A stretch of DNA of 64,000 nt, taken from the NCBI GenBank assembly GCA_013298625.1, contig JAAFIF010000033.1, positions 1 to 64,000 on the forward strand. The letters are read 5' to 3'. The notes beneath the pieces were generated by a model. That model was not told where the DNA came from. It saw only the letters and a program-made list of their open reading frames with translations, and did no database searches. The number at the start of each line of letters is the position of its first letter. The stretch's first letter is position 1. This DNA comes from Myxococcales bacterium (GTDB lineage: Bacteria; Myxococcota_A; Polyangia; Polyangiales; Ga0077539). Both the position numbers and the translations under genes were made by a program. Positions 53,560 through 62,335 of the stretch are shown piece by piece.

Positions 53560-54957
53560 ATGGCCGACGACGCTCTCTTCAAGCAGCTCGCCAAGATCGA
53601 CCGCGCGATCGAGCGCGCGCTCGGCGATGGTCCTGCCGCGACGCGGATCGGAGCGGCCGAGCTGCGTTCGCGCGTCGAGGCGACGAACCTTCGCGCTGGC
53701 GGGCTCGCGCTGTCCGCGGCGACCGAGGCGATCGCGTCCCTGCTCGCGTGCGCGGGGCTGCGCACCGGGAGCGAGCGTTTCTTCGGCTATCCCAACCCCT
53801 CGTCCGATCGCGTGTCGATGATCGCGGACGCGCTCGCGGCGCGCTTCGACGCGCAGTGCGCGCTGCTGAGCTCTGCTCCAGCAGCGGTCGAGCTCGAGCG
53901 CGCGGCGCTCTCTGCGCTCGCCGAGCGCGCGGGGTGGTCGATGCAGTGCTCGATGTTCACCACGGGCGCGAGCGAGTCGCTCACCACCGCGCTGGTCGCC
54001 GCGATGGCCCACGTCGAGCCGCGAACGATGCGCGACGGCGTCTTCGCGCTCGGCGCGAGGCCGAGGGTGTACGCGTCCGTTGAAGCGCATCGTTCGCTGC
54101 AAAAATCCACGCGGATCGTCGGGTGGGGCGACGGCGCGGTCGTCGAGGTCGCCGCGGTCGCGCCCTCGTACGCGATGTCCGTGGACGCGCTCGTCGAGGC
54201 GATCACCCGGGATCGCGCCGCGGGACACCGGCCCGTCGCTGTGGTCGCCACCGTGGGCAGCACAGTGACTGGGGCGATCGACCCGCTCGACGAGATCGCG
54301 ACCGTGTGCGCGCGCGAAGGGCTCTTTCTCTACTGCGACGCAGCGTACGGCGCGGCCGCGGCGCTCAGCGACGAGGGCCGCGCGTGGGTGCGCGGCATCG
54401 AGCGCGCGGACGCGATCGCGTGGGACGCCCACAAGTTTCCCGGCCTCGCGCTCGGCACCGGAATGCTCTGGCTGCGCGAGCGCGCCTGGGCCACCGCTGC
54501 GTTCGGCGTCGACGCGACTTATGTCCCGACCCACGTCCCGACCCATGTCCCGACCCATGTCCCGAGCGGTCCCGCGCATCCGTACGCGAGCTCGATGCAG
54601 TGGTCGCGGCGCGCAGCGGGGCTGAAGGTGTGGCTCTCGCTCGCGGTCGACGGCGCGCTCGGCTGGGCGCGCGCGTTCGACGAGCGCGTGCGTTTGGGCT
54701 GCATTTTGCGCGACGGAATGCTCGCTCGTGGCTGGGCCCTGCGCAACGAGAGCCCGCTGCCCGTCGTGTGCGCCACGCGCGACGGCTGGGACGATGGAGC
54801 GTATCGCGCCCTCGCCAAGCGACTGCTCCGCGAGCACGGCGTGTGGGTCGACGTCGCTCGCACGAGCGACGGCGCCACGGTGCTTCGCGCAGCCATCAGC
54901 TCGTCGCGCAGCACAGAGGCGTCCGTGCGCGCGCTGCTCGACGCGCTCGGCGCGTGA
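53560..54957 (+). CDS. PLP-dependent decarboxylase-like protein
   Basis: A 465-residue protein of the group II decarboxylase/GAD fold (fold-type I): TTGASESLTTALV, AAYGAAAALSDEG and PLP lysine in AWDAHKFPG. It probably decarboxylates an aromatic or acidic amino acid or acts as an aminotransferase-like lyase. A tandem THVPTHVPTHVP insert follows the PLP segment (about residues 321-335). Signal peptide absent. The substrate is not known. It is downstream of the kinase by 80 bases. Confidence 0.82.
   Translation: MADDALFKQLAKIDRAIERALGDGPAATRIGAAELRSRVEATNLRAGGLALSAATEAIASLLACAGLRTGSERFFGYPNPSSDRVSMIADALAARFDAQCALLSSAPAAVELERAALSALAERAGWSMQCSMFTTGASESLTTALVAAMAHVEPRTMRDGVFALGARPRVYASVEAHRSLQKSTRIVGWGDGAVVEVAAVAPSYAMSVDALVEAITRDRAAGHRPVAVVATVGSTVTGAIDPLDEIATVCAREGLFLYCDAAYGAAAALSDEGRAWVRGIERADAIAWDAHKFPGLALGTGMLWLRERAWATAAFGVDATYVPTHVPTHVPTHVPSGPAHPYASSMQWSRRAAGLKVWLSLAVDGALGWARAFDERVRLGCILRDGMLARGWALRNESPLPVVCATRDGWDDGAYRALAKRLLREHGVWVDVARTSDGATVLRAAISSSRSTEASVRALLDALGA
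54521..54566 (+). repeat. 12-bp tandem repeat encoding THVP
   Basis: Units ATGTCCCGACCC (54521), ACGTCCCGACCC (54533), ATGTCCCGACCC (54545) and a partial fourth (54557). A slipped-strand expansion inside an enzyme gene. Confidence 0.85.
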
Positions 54958-54978
54958 CGCGGGGCCGCTCGCGGGCGC

Positions 54979-56244
54979 TCACGACGAGAGGTACTGCGCC
55001 ATCGAGCGGAGGCTCGTTCGAAGCGCGTCGGTGAGCGACGGGTTCTCGACGAGCTGTCCCCACGCGGCGCGGGTCATGTGCGAGCTCGCTGCGTTGAGGG
55101 CGGTCAGCGACGAGAGGTCGGCGCGAGAGAGGGCGAGCAGTCCGGCGTCGCCGATGCGCGTTCCTGCGACGCCGAGCTCGGTGAGCTTCGAGAAGGTCGG
55201 CGCCGCGATCAGCGCGCGGAGCTGCTCGGCGTCGATGGGACAATCGTCGAGCGACAGCTTCGTGATGGGTGTTGTGCGCTCGACGAGAAAGGGCTCGAGC
55301 GACGAGAGCCCAGTGCTGCTCAAGCGCAGCTCGCGCAGCGACGGCGCGCTTCGCAACAGCGTCGAGAGACCCTCGGGCACAACTGGCGTGTACGAGAGGT
55401 CCAGCGCTTCGAGCGACGAAGCGAAGGTCGCGCGCGAGAGAGCCTCGCATACGTCGCCGACGAGCGCGGGGTTGTCGACGAAGTTGTTGTCGAGCTTGAG
55501 AGTCTTCAAATGCGCGAGCGTCTGGCTGGCGGCCAGGGCGTTCACTGCCGCGAGGTCGAGCGCGCACTTGTGCAGGTCCAGCGTCGCGAGCTGGCCGAGC
55601 GACGATCCTGCGAGCGCGACGGCTCCCAGCGGGCCGATCGGGTTGCGCGAGAGCACCAGGGTGCGAAGGGACCCGAGGCCAGAGCCTTTGCAAAACGCTT
55701 CGAGCTGCTTGCCGTCCACCGACGCGTCGAGCAGCCGCAGCGTCTGCAAGCTCGCGAGCGAGGGCCCCGAACCGAGCGCTGCCATCCCGCTCTTGCCGGG
55801 CTTCGTGTAGCTGAGGTCGAGCTCGCGGAGGTTGGTGAGCGAGGCGGCGTTGGCGAACGCGATCGCCGTTCGCGACCCGAGTTTGCCGGAAACGGTCGAT
55901 GTGTAGTGAAGCACTCCCGCGAGGTGCTGCGCGCGGCAGAGGTTCTCGATGTGCTCGTCGCCGAATTTCTTTCCGCGGATCTTGAAGGAGTACGGGCCGG
56001 TGACGATGAAGCGGTTGCAGAGCCGCAGTCGGGGCTCTGGCTCGCCTGCGAAGGCGCGCTCGATCCACCGATGCGCGGCGGCGAGCGCGGGCCGTGTGAA
56101 GCGTCGCTCGATCAGCGCGAGCTCTTCTTCGAGCGTGTCGGAGTCTTCCCAACGGTCGCTGAACCGAAAGAGCGCGCTCGCCACTTGCCCGTCGTCGTCG
56201 CTCGACGCGAGGATCTTCTCGATCTCGTCCTTGGCCGTCGTCAT
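54979..56244 (-). CDS. Leucine-rich-repeat protein
   Basis: A 421-residue cytoplasmic protein (start MTTAKDEIEKIL). An N-terminal helical segment (residues 1-110) is like the TIGR02996-type leader of myxobacterial LRR proteins. From about 120, eight or more RNI-like repeats (LRELDLSYTKPG, LQTLRLLDASVDG, LRTLVLSRNPIG, LATLDLHKCALD, LKTLKLDNNFVD, LEALDLSYTPVV, LRELRLSSTGLS, LTELGVAGTRIG). Such proteins act as binding scaffolds. It is convergent with the decarboxylase. Confidence 0.82.
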   Translation of the reverse strand: MTTAKDEIEKILASSDDDGQVASALFRFSDRWEDSDTLEEELALIERRFTRPALAAAHRWIERAFAGEPEPRLRLCNRFIVTGPYSFKIRGKKFGDEHIENLCRAQHLAGVLHYTSTVSGKLGSRTAIAFANAASLTNLRELDLSYTKPGKSGMAALGSGPSLASLQTLRLLDASVDGKQLEAFCKGSGLGSLRTLVLSRNPIGPLGAVALAGSSLGQLATLDLHKCALDLAAVNALAASQTLAHLKTLKLDNNFVDNPALVGDVCEALSRATFASSLEALDLSYTPVVPEGLSTLLRSAPSLRELRLSSTGLSSLEPFLVERTTPITKLSLDDCPIDAEQLRALIAAPTFSKLTELGVAGTRIGDAGLLALSRADLSSLTALNAASSHMTRAAWGQLVENPSLTDALRTSLRSMAQYLSS

Positions 56245-56419
56245 GAAGCAGGTTGTCGTCCCATGCGTTGCGGGCGTCCAGCTTCGAGCAGCGTGGGGCG
56301 TGGTCCGTTGCGCAATCGCGCAAACTGCGCAGCGCGAAGCGTGCGGGCGCGCCGTCAAGTCGGCGCGCTTGGAGCGAAGAGTGCGCGGCCCCCACCCGCG
56401 TGGAGTGAGCGAGCGAAGA

Positions 56420-56550
56420 GTGCGCGGCCCCCACCCGCGCTTCCGCGCGCCCCGCCCCCGCGCAGAGCGCAAGGGCGGCGGCTCCGCATGGTGAATCGTC
56501 GGGAAACCGACTGGCAAAGTTGATCGTGAAGGCGCTTGCTCTGCAAGCGC
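56420..56550 (+). repeat. 131-nt structured inverted element, left copy
   Basis: Matches the reverse complement of 56663-56793 at about 118 of 131 positions; the first 68 bases are identical. Ends in an 8-bp hairpin GCGCTTGC-TCT-GCAAGCGC (56532-56550). It also has GTCGG-GAAA-CCGAC (56498-56511), a GNRA-like tetraloop. Possible RNA or DNA hairpin element. Confidence 0.75.
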
Positions 56551-56662
56551 GAGGCATTGGGCAACGGTCGCCGCTCCGACGAAACGAGCCCGAGTTCGTC
56601 GCTCGCGTGTTGGCTGACGCAGCGTCGCGAGCAGCGATTGCGTTCGATCGAGAAGCCCGAGC

Positions 56663-56793
56663 GCCCTCGCAGAGCGAGGGCCCTCACGATCAACTCTGCC
56701 AGAGTATATCCTGACGATTCACCGTGCGGAGCCGCCGCCCTTGCGCTCTGCGCGGGGGCGGGGCGCGCGGAAGCGCGGGTGGGGGCCGCGCAC
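56663..56793 (-). repeat. 131-nt structured inverted element, right copy
   Basis: Inverted copy of 56420-56550. Its apical hairpin GCCCTCGC-AGA-GCGAGGGC (56663-56681) differs from the left copy by two compensatory pair changes (G-C to C-G and T-A to C-G), so pairing is conserved. Confidence 0.75.
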
Positions 56794-56937
56794 CGCTCGC
56801 TGAAGCGCGGGTGGGGGCCGCGCGCTCTTCGCTCGCTCGCAGCGCGGGTGGGGGCCGCGCACAAGATGCTGCACCTGGCGTCGGAAGCCGCTCTCGCTGC
56901 CTCTGCGTTGGCCCGCGATGTGCTGGTCTGCGCTTCG

Positions 56938-57762
56938 ATGCGACGAACGAAAGAAACGTGGCTGGCGGCGCTCTGCGTGTCGACGGCTTCAATGGCTTCG
57001 TGGGCGCAGGCCGTCCCTGCGGAGAGCGAAGCGTACTCGGCGACGCAGCCGCCTGCGGGGTGGCGACGCGAGTGCACGAGCGATGACGTGGGCGCGTGGG
57101 TGCTCGTGCCGATCGGAGGCAAGTGGTATCAGGCGATGGTCGGGTTTCCTCGTGGCGGTGCGGAGCTGCGCGTGACGCTGGCGGGCGATCCACGAATGCA
57201 AGCGAGGACCGCGGCGCTGAGCTCTGTGCGCTGCGGTGGCGGTTTGCACATGGAGGGCGCTCCTCCCCATGAGTTCATCATTTCGGGCAGCGGCGACCCT
57301 GGAGGAACGCCCGTGACAGCAGACACCGCGATCACAGTCGGCCAACGCGCGCAGCGGTTCAATCCGAACACTGGGGAGTGGAGCGAGACAGTGGTGCTCA
57401 GCGTGGATGCGAGCGGGCGCGTCACGGTGCGGCCCGTCGGCTACGCGGCGCGCGCAGCGGACACCGTCACGCGCGATCGATTGCGGGTCGGCGGGACAGT
57501 GCGCCCGTTCGAGCCGATGCCGGGCGAGCGCGCGACGCCGCCGATGCCGAACATCTCGGGCGGCCGAGCTGTGCGCGCAAACACCCGGATGACCGTCGGT
57601 CAGGCTGTGTTTTTTCGCTCCGTTGGCGTGTGGACCGAGGGCGTCGTCACGGCGCTCGAAGCCGACGGACGCGTCTGGGTTCGCGAGCGCGGCAGCCGCT
57701 GGAACAACAGCCCCTACGCGCGCCGCGACCTTCGCATCGGCGGGGTGTTGATGATTCGCTGA
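56938..57762 (+). CDS. Secreted protein with two SH3/Tudor-like repeats
   Basis: A 274-residue protein with a signal peptide (MRRTKETWLAALCVSTAS, ASWAQA). Two related beta units follow: ITVGQRAQRFNPNTGEWSET...RDRLRVGG (about 125-180) and MTVGQAVFFRSVGVWTEG...RRDLRIGG (about 222-270), each with a GxW strand and a closing DLRxGG. They resemble small beta-barrel binding domains. Function unknown. The frame stays open upstream into the repeats; ATG 56938 is taken because the signal peptide begins there. Confidence 0.72.
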   Translation: MRRTKETWLAALCVSTASMASWAQAVPAESEAYSATQPPAGWRRECTSDDVGAWVLVPIGGKWYQAMVGFPRGGAELRVTLAGDPRMQARTAALSSVRCGGGLHMEGAPPHEFIISGSGDPGGTPVTADTAITVGQRAQRFNPNTGEWSETVVLSVDASGRVTVRPVGYAARAADTVTRDRLRVGGTVRPFEPMPGERATPPMPNISGGRAVRANTRMTVGQAVFFRSVGVWTEGVVTALEADGRVWVRERGSRWNNSPYARRDLRIGGVLMIR

Positions 57763-57778
57763 CCCTGCGCCGCGAGCG

Positions 57779-58135
57779 CTACTGCGCTTGCATGTGTACG
57801 GCGATCATCGGAAGTGGCGGCGCAGCATTGCAGCTGCGTTCGACGGACGGCGCGTGTGTGAATCTCTGACTGACGTAGCCCGACCGCCGCGCCTCGTACT
57901 CGCGAGCGATCGGAAGGCACGCTGCGCCGCCGATGTACAGGCTGTCGACGACGAGCGCGGGGCTGAACTGTTGATCGCCAGCGACCGAATCGATCAGCCA
58001 GATCTGAGCGTCCCGCAGCGGGGTGTTGTTCGCGCCGCCTGTGACTCGGATCTCGAGGCAGGGACACGCCATTGGGGGAGAGCCGCATCCGACCGCGAGC
58101 GACGCGACGAGCGTGAGGAGTGACGGGAACTTCAT
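57779..58135 (-). CDS. Small lipoprotein, carboxypeptidase-regulatory-like
   Basis: A 118-residue lipoprotein (LAVGC) with a beta-sandwich-like phrase set (LEIRVTGGANNTPLRDAQIWL, VDSLYIGGAACLP) as in carboxypeptidase-regulatory or transthyretin-like domains. There are five other cysteines. Convergent with the 56938 gene, with 16 bases between the stops. Confidence 0.7.
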   Translation of the reverse strand: MKFPSLLTLVASLAVGCGSPPMACPCLEIRVTGGANNTPLRDAQIWLIDSVAGDQQFSPALVVDSLYIGGAACLPIAREYEARRSGYVSQRFTHAPSVERSCNAAPPLPMIAVHMQAQ

Positions 58136-58177
58136 CGACGACCTCCAGAGTTCAAGGATGAGGAAACGCGTGATCGA

Positions 58178-59035
58178 TCACACCGGAAAGATCGCGAACC
58201 CTGCGCCCGAGATGAAGAAGTTGAGGATGATCGTCGCGAGCGAGCTGTTGACCACCGCGCGCGTGGTGGCCCACCCCACGCCCTCGCTGCCGCCGTGCGT
58301 GCTCAACCCGCAGTAGCCCGACACGATCGGAATCGCCGCGCCGTACGCGAAGCACTTCGCGATCCCGATCGAGAAATCACCCCAGTCGAGCAGCACTGGG
58401 TTGAGAAAGGTCGACGGGTTTACGTCGAAGATGAAGTACGCCGTCGCCATCCCCGCAAGCAGCGAGACGAACCCGCCCCAAAGGATCAGCACTGGCGTCA
58501 TGATCATCGACGCGACGAAGCGCGGGACGATGAGGTAGTGCACCGGGTCCACGCCGGACATGCGCAGCGCGTCCACTTGCTCGGTGACCACCATCGAGCC
58601 GATCTCCGCGGCGATTCCGGCGCCGACGCGCGTCGCGAGCATGAGCGCGCCGATCGACGCGGCGAGGTCGCGCACGAGCACCTCGATAAACGTCGCCCCG
58701 AGCATCGTGAGGTCCGGGACCACGCGCAGCGCTTGGAGCGCGGATTGAAAGACCAGGATCATTCCGATGAATCCGAGGGTCACCGAAATGAAGAACGTCG
58801 ATCGATTGCCGACCTCGAAGCACTGCGCCGCCAGCGCGCCCGGCTCTCTTCGGCCCGAGAACGTCCAGTACAGCGTCCGCACGAAGACCGACCACAGCCC
58901 CTTGGCTGCGACGCCCAGCTCGACCGCGGTCGCGCCCACGTCCCGCACGGGCCCGAGCAGCGCCGGCAGCGGCGCGTCGGCCGCGGGCTTCTTCGCTGCG
59001 CTCGGTTCGTTGCTGTCGTTCGACGAAGTGCTCAT
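58178..59035 (-). CDS. MlaE-type ABC transporter permease
   Basis: A 285-residue permease with five to six helices and the MlaE signature: TRVGAGIAAEIGSMVVTEQVDALRMSGVDP. It moves phospholipids with an MlaF ATPase. A proline/alanine N-terminus (about 1-30) precedes the membrane part. Its start overlaps the stop of the upstream MlaE gene (ATGA), so the two are translated together. Two permeases side by side without an MCE (MlaD) gene in view is unusual. Confidence 0.9.
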   Translation of the reverse strand: MSTSSNDSNEPSAAKKPAADAPLPALLGPVRDVGATAVELGVAAKGLWSVFVRTLYWTFSGRREPGALAAQCFEVGNRSTFFISVTLGFIGMILVFQSALQALRVVPDLTMLGATFIEVLVRDLAASIGALMLATRVGAGIAAEIGSMVVTEQVDALRMSGVDPVHYLIVPRFVASMIMTPVLILWGGFVSLLAGMATAYFIFDVNPSTFLNPVLLDWGDFSIGIAKCFAYGAAIPIVSGYCGLSTHGGSEGVGWATTRAVVNSSLATIILNFFISGAGFAIFPV

Positions 59036-59847
59036 TGCAATAGATACGTAGAGAAATAATCCATCACGAATACGCCCGACGCGCTGGCGACCACCGAGGC
59101 GTTGACCGCGCGGCCGACGCCCGGCGCGCCGCCGGAGACGTTGAGCCCGAAGTGGCAGGACGAGAGCGCGATGACCAGCCCGAAGAAGCACGACTTGATG
59201 AGCCCGGTCGCGAGGTCCCAGATGCGAATGGTCTCGATGAAGCCGTTGTAGAACGTCATCGTCGAGACGCCGAGCAGCGCTTGTCCCGTGAGCGCCGCGC
59301 CCACGAGCGCGAGCACGTCGCCGAAGATCGTCAGGACGAACAGCGTGACCACCATCGAGATCACCCTGGGCAAGACCAGGTAGCTCAACGGGTCGATCGC
59401 CAGCGTCGAGAGCGCGTCGAGCTGCTCGGTGACCTTCATGGTCCCGAGCTCGGCCGTGTTGTTGGCGCCCACGCGGCCCGAGAACATCAGCGCGATCAGG
59501 ATGGGCCCGACTTCGCGCAGCGTGGCGAAGCCCGCGCCCCAGCCGAGCAGCCCCTCGGCGCCGAAGCGACGGATGAGCACGCCCGCTTGGATCACCATGA
59601 TCGCGCCCGTGAAGAGCGCGGTCACGGCGACGATGGGCAGCGATCGAACGCCCATCTTGTGCAGGTTGCGCCACAGCTCGGGGCCGTCGAGCCGCGGGGG
59701 AAACATCCGTTTGATCAGCCGCCCCGTGAGCAAGCCGACGCCGCCGAGCTGCTCGGAGATCGAGAAGAACGCGGTTCCGATGCGCTCGGGGAGGGAGTCG
59801 TTGTCGTCGTCAGCCACGGTCGAAGCGGCGCGCAGTGTAGCGGACAT
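59032..59847 (-). CDS. MlaE-type ABC transporter permease, paralogue
   Basis: A 271-residue permease with the same core (SGRVGANNTAELGTMKVTEQLDALSTLAIDP). Start MSATLRAAS at 59847 was chosen over the long in-frame extension. It differs enough from the 58178 gene to suggest a heterodimer or two transporters. Divergent from the MlaF ATPase, 73 bases apart. Confidence 0.9.
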   Translation of the reverse strand: MSATLRAASTVADDDNDSLPERIGTAFFSISEQLGGVGLLTGRLIKRMFPPRLDGPELWRNLHKMGVRSLPIVAVTALFTGAIMVIQAGVLIRRFGAEGLLGWGAGFATLREVGPILIALMFSGRVGANNTAELGTMKVTEQLDALSTLAIDPLSYLVLPRVISMVVTLFVLTIFGDVLALVGAALTGQALLGVSTMTFYNGFIETIRIWDLATGLIKSCFFGLVIALSSCHFGLNVSGGAPGVGRAVNASVVASASGVFVMDYFSTYLLQ

Positions 59848-59920
59848 CGCCTCGCGCGCGCTGCGCGAACGGTAAGGGTTGCGCTCGGTGCGCACAGTGC
59901 GGTTGAGTCGCCGCGCGACA

Positions 59921-60658
59921 TTGATTCGGATCGAAGAGCTCACCAAGAGATTCGGCGACAACACCGTGCTCGACCGCGTGTCGTTGACCGTTCCGTCGGG
60001 GTGTCTCTACGGCCTGGTGGGGCCCGGCGCCGCGGGCAAGAGCGTCTTGTTGAAGAGCATCGTGGGGCTCGTGACGCCAGAGTCGGGGCGCATCTTCGTG
60101 GGCGACACCGACGTGTGCACGCTGAGCGAGATCGAGCTGCAGAAGTCCCGCGAGCAGTTCGGGTTTCTGTTTCAGAACTACGCGCTGTTCGACTACATGA
60201 CCGTGGGAGAAAACATCGCGTTTCCTCTGCGCAGGCGCGGGGGATTCACAGAAGAGCAGATCCAGGCGCGCGTGGCCGAGCGGCTCGCGGCGGTGTCGCT
60301 CGGCGGGTTCGAAGCGCGCGTGCCGGGCGGCCTGTCAGGGGGACAGAAGAAGCGCGTGGGCGTCGCGCGGGCCACCGTGGCGACGGCGCCCTTCGTCTTG
60401 TACGACGAGCCCGCGGCGGGCCTCGACCCCGTGACGTCGCAGAAGATCTTCAACTTGCTGCGCAAAGAGCAGCGCGAGGCCAACGCCACGGTCATCATGG
60501 TCTCGAGCGACATCGATCGCCTGCTCACGGTGACCGATCGCGTAGGGATGCTCCTGCGCGGCACGCTCGTCTTCGACGGAACCACGGAGGAGGCCAAGGC
60601 CTCGGAGATCCCCGTGGTGCGGCAGTTCATCCGAGGCGAGGTCGAAGGGCCGCTGTAA
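59921..60658 (+). CDS. MlaF-type ABC ATPase
   Basis: A 245-residue ATPase with Walker A GPGAAGKS (34-41), signature LSGGQKKR, Walker B VLYDEP and D-loop GLDPVT, and the family tail PVVRQFIRGEVEGPL. It is the natural partner of the two divergent MlaE permeases. The start is uncertain: TTG at 59921 gives the canonical MIRIEELTKRFG; the frame is open to another TTG at 59879. Confidence 0.88.
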   Translation: MIRIEELTKRFGDNTVLDRVSLTVPSGCLYGLVGPGAAGKSVLLKSIVGLVTPESGRIFVGDTDVCTLSEIELQKSREQFGFLFQNYALFDYMTVGENIAFPLRRRGGFTEEQIQARVAERLAAVSLGGFEARVPGGLSGGQKKRVGVARATVATAPFVLYDEPAAGLDPVTSQKIFNLLRKEQREANATVIMVSSDIDRLLTVTDRVGMLLRGTLVFDGTTEEAKASEIPVVRQFIRGEVEGPL

Positions 60659-60661
60659 GTG

Positions 60662-61438
60662 ATGGACGCTTCGAAGCAACGCGTGGTGATCGCGGGTATG
60701 GGAGAGGTCGGCGCGGTGATCGCCGACGGCGCTCGCAAGTGCGGCTGCGAAGTGCGCGAGGTGCGCCGCGGTCAATCGCTGAGCGAGGCCGCGAGCGAGG
60801 GCGCCGGTCCCATCGTGTTGGCCATGCGCGAAGATGATTTCGAGCAGCCGTTTCGCGAGGCGATCGCGCTCGGCGCCGAGCGCGTGATCGTCCTGCAAAA
60901 CGGGTTCATCGACGAGGTGATCGCCGCGCAGCCCGTCACGCGGTGCGTGCTGTGGCTCACGAAGAAGGGGGACTTCGAGCGCTCGGCGCGACCGACGCTC
61001 GTGCACGGACCACGCGAGCGCGAGCTGCGCTCGTGGCTCGACGCGCGGGGTGTGCCCACGGTGGTCGAAGCTGCAGAGACGGTCGCGCGCGAAGGCCGCG
61101 AAAAAGCGGCGTGGAGCTGCCTCGTTGGCAACGGGCTGCACGCGCACCAGCGCACGCTCACAGAGATGCTCGCGCAGGACGAGTCCACGGCGAAGCGCAT
61201 CGTGTACGAGGCGTGTGACGTGGCCGCGCGCGTGCTCGACGCAGAGGTCACCCGCGCAGGCGCGTGGCAGATGATCGAGGACACGCGCGCGCTGCTCGGG
61301 TGGATGAAGGGCAGCGCGAAGGGGCTCGCGTGGCGCTCGGGGCGCGTGGTCCGCTGGGCGGAGGACGAATTGGGCGACGGGCTCGCGGCGGTGGCCAACG
61401 GCGAGGTCGTTCGGCGCATTCTGGCAGCGGCGAAGTAG
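60662..61438 (+). CDS. NAD(P)-binding protein, ketopantoate-reductase-like
   Basis: A 258-residue protein with an N-terminal Rossmann fold (VVIAGMGEVGAVIADG) and a helical second half (TLTEMLAQDESTAKRIVYEACDVAA, GLAWRSGRVVRW). The order resembles ApbA/PanE-like reductases, but the Lys/Asn/Glu active-site pattern is not certain. It starts four bases after the MlaF stop; GTG at 60659 is an alternative. Probably cotranscribed with MlaF and the Dap genes. Confidence 0.7.
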   Translation: MDASKQRVVIAGMGEVGAVIADGARKCGCEVREVRRGQSLSEAASEGAGPIVLAMREDDFEQPFREAIALGAERVIVLQNGFIDEVIAAQPVTRCVLWLTKKGDFERSARPTLVHGPRERELRSWLDARGVPTVVEAAETVAREGREKAAWSCLVGNGLHAHQRTLTEMLAQDESTAKRIVYEACDVAARVLDAEVTRAGAWQMIEDTRALLGWMKGSAKGLAWRSGRVVRWAEDELGDGLAAVANGEVVRRILAAAK

Positions 61439-61466
61439 GCAGCAATCGTGAAGGCTCCGGGGATTC

Positions 61467-62318
61467 GTGGTAGGGACCGCGGCTGCTGTGACCCTCTTCG
61501 ACGAGACCCTGGCTGAGCAACTGCAACCCTTGATCGAGCAGGCGTTCGCGGACCGCGCGCTCGTGCATCACATGGAGCACCGCGACGCGATCTTCGCGAC
61601 GATGGAGGCGCTCACGAAGGGCAGCCTTCGCGTGGCGACGCGTGGCGCGGACGACTGGCTCGTGCACGCGTGGCTCAAGCAAGCGATCTTGCTGTACTTC
61701 GGGATCTGCCCGGTCGAGCGCTGGGAGGCGGGCGCCGTCGCGTGGCAGGACAAGATCAAGACGCAGGTGCCGGCGGGGGTGAGGATCGTTCCGCCGGGGA
61801 TGGTTCGGTACGGCGCGCACGTGGCAAAGGGCTGCGTGATCATGCCCGGCTACGTGAACATCGGCGCGTACGTCGACGAGGGGACGATGGTCGACACCTG
61901 GGCCACCGTCGGCTCGTGCGCGCAGGTGGGCAAGCACGTTCACCTCTCGGGGGGCGTTGGGCTTGGGGGAGTGCTCGAGCCGCCGTCCGCGCGACCTGTG
62001 ATCATCGAGGACGGAGCCTTCATCGGCTCGCGCGCGGTGATCGTCGAGGGTGTCGTGGTCGAGCGCGAGGCCGTCGTTGGTGCCGGAGTGATCTTGACCG
62101 CCAGCACGCCCATCATCGATGTCACCGGCGATTCTCCACGCGAATGGAAGGGTCGCGTCCCCGCCCGCAGCGTGGTGATCGCTGGGACGAGGGCGAAGAA
62201 GTTTGCCGCGGGCGAGTACGGCGTCCCGTGCGCGCTGGTCATCGGCGAGCGCAAAGAGAGCACGGACAAGAAGACCTCGCTCGAGCAAGCGCTGCGAGAG
62301 TTCAACGTCTCGGTGTGA
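61467..62318 (+). CDS. dapD: Tetrahydrodipicolinate N-succinyltransferase
   Basis: A 283-residue protein with the left-handed beta-helix of DapD: VRYGAHVAKGCVIMPGYVNI, GTMVDTWATVGSCAQVGKHV, HLSGGVGLGGVLEPP, and VVIEDGAFIGSRAVIVEG. It adds succinyl to tetrahydrodipicolinate in the lysine/diaminopimelate route. GTG start at 61467; a GTG at 61488 is an alternative. The stop overlaps a possible GTG start of the next gene. Confidence 0.93.
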   Translation: MVGTAAAVTLFDETLAEQLQPLIEQAFADRALVHHMEHRDAIFATMEALTKGSLRVATRGADDWLVHAWLKQAILLYFGICPVERWEAGAVAWQDKIKTQVPAGVRIVPPGMVRYGAHVAKGCVIMPGYVNIGAYVDEGTMVDTWATVGSCAQVGKHVHLSGGVGLGGVLEPPSARPVIIEDGAFIGSRAVIVEGVVVEREAVVGAGVILTASTPIIDVTGDSPREWKGRVPARSVVIAGTRAKKFAAGEYGVPCALVIGERKESTDKKTSLEQALREFNVSV

Positions 62319-62335
62319 GCGAGGTGGTTGATATC

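Larger units (their letters stand above)
56383..56860. repeat. Five copies of 18-mer GCGCGGCCCCCACCCGCG
   Basis: Plus-strand copies start at 56383 and 56422; minus-strand copies occupy 56774-56791, 56806-56823 and 56843-56860. They occur on both sides of the inverted element, in mirror orientation, spaced 32-39 bases. Confidence 0.8.
56245..56937. other. Structured repeat-rich intergenic region
   Basis: No gene is supported in these 690 bases. Long ORFs here encode only RGWGPRTLRS translations of an 18-bp repeat. It holds the inverted pair at 56420/56663 and five copies of GCGCGGCCCCCACCCGCG. Confidence 0.7.

Noticed and set aside
56355..57122. 255-residue minus ORF with RGWGPRTLRS repeats
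   Set aside because: It only translates the 18-mer repeat and overlaps the signal peptide of the 56938 gene.
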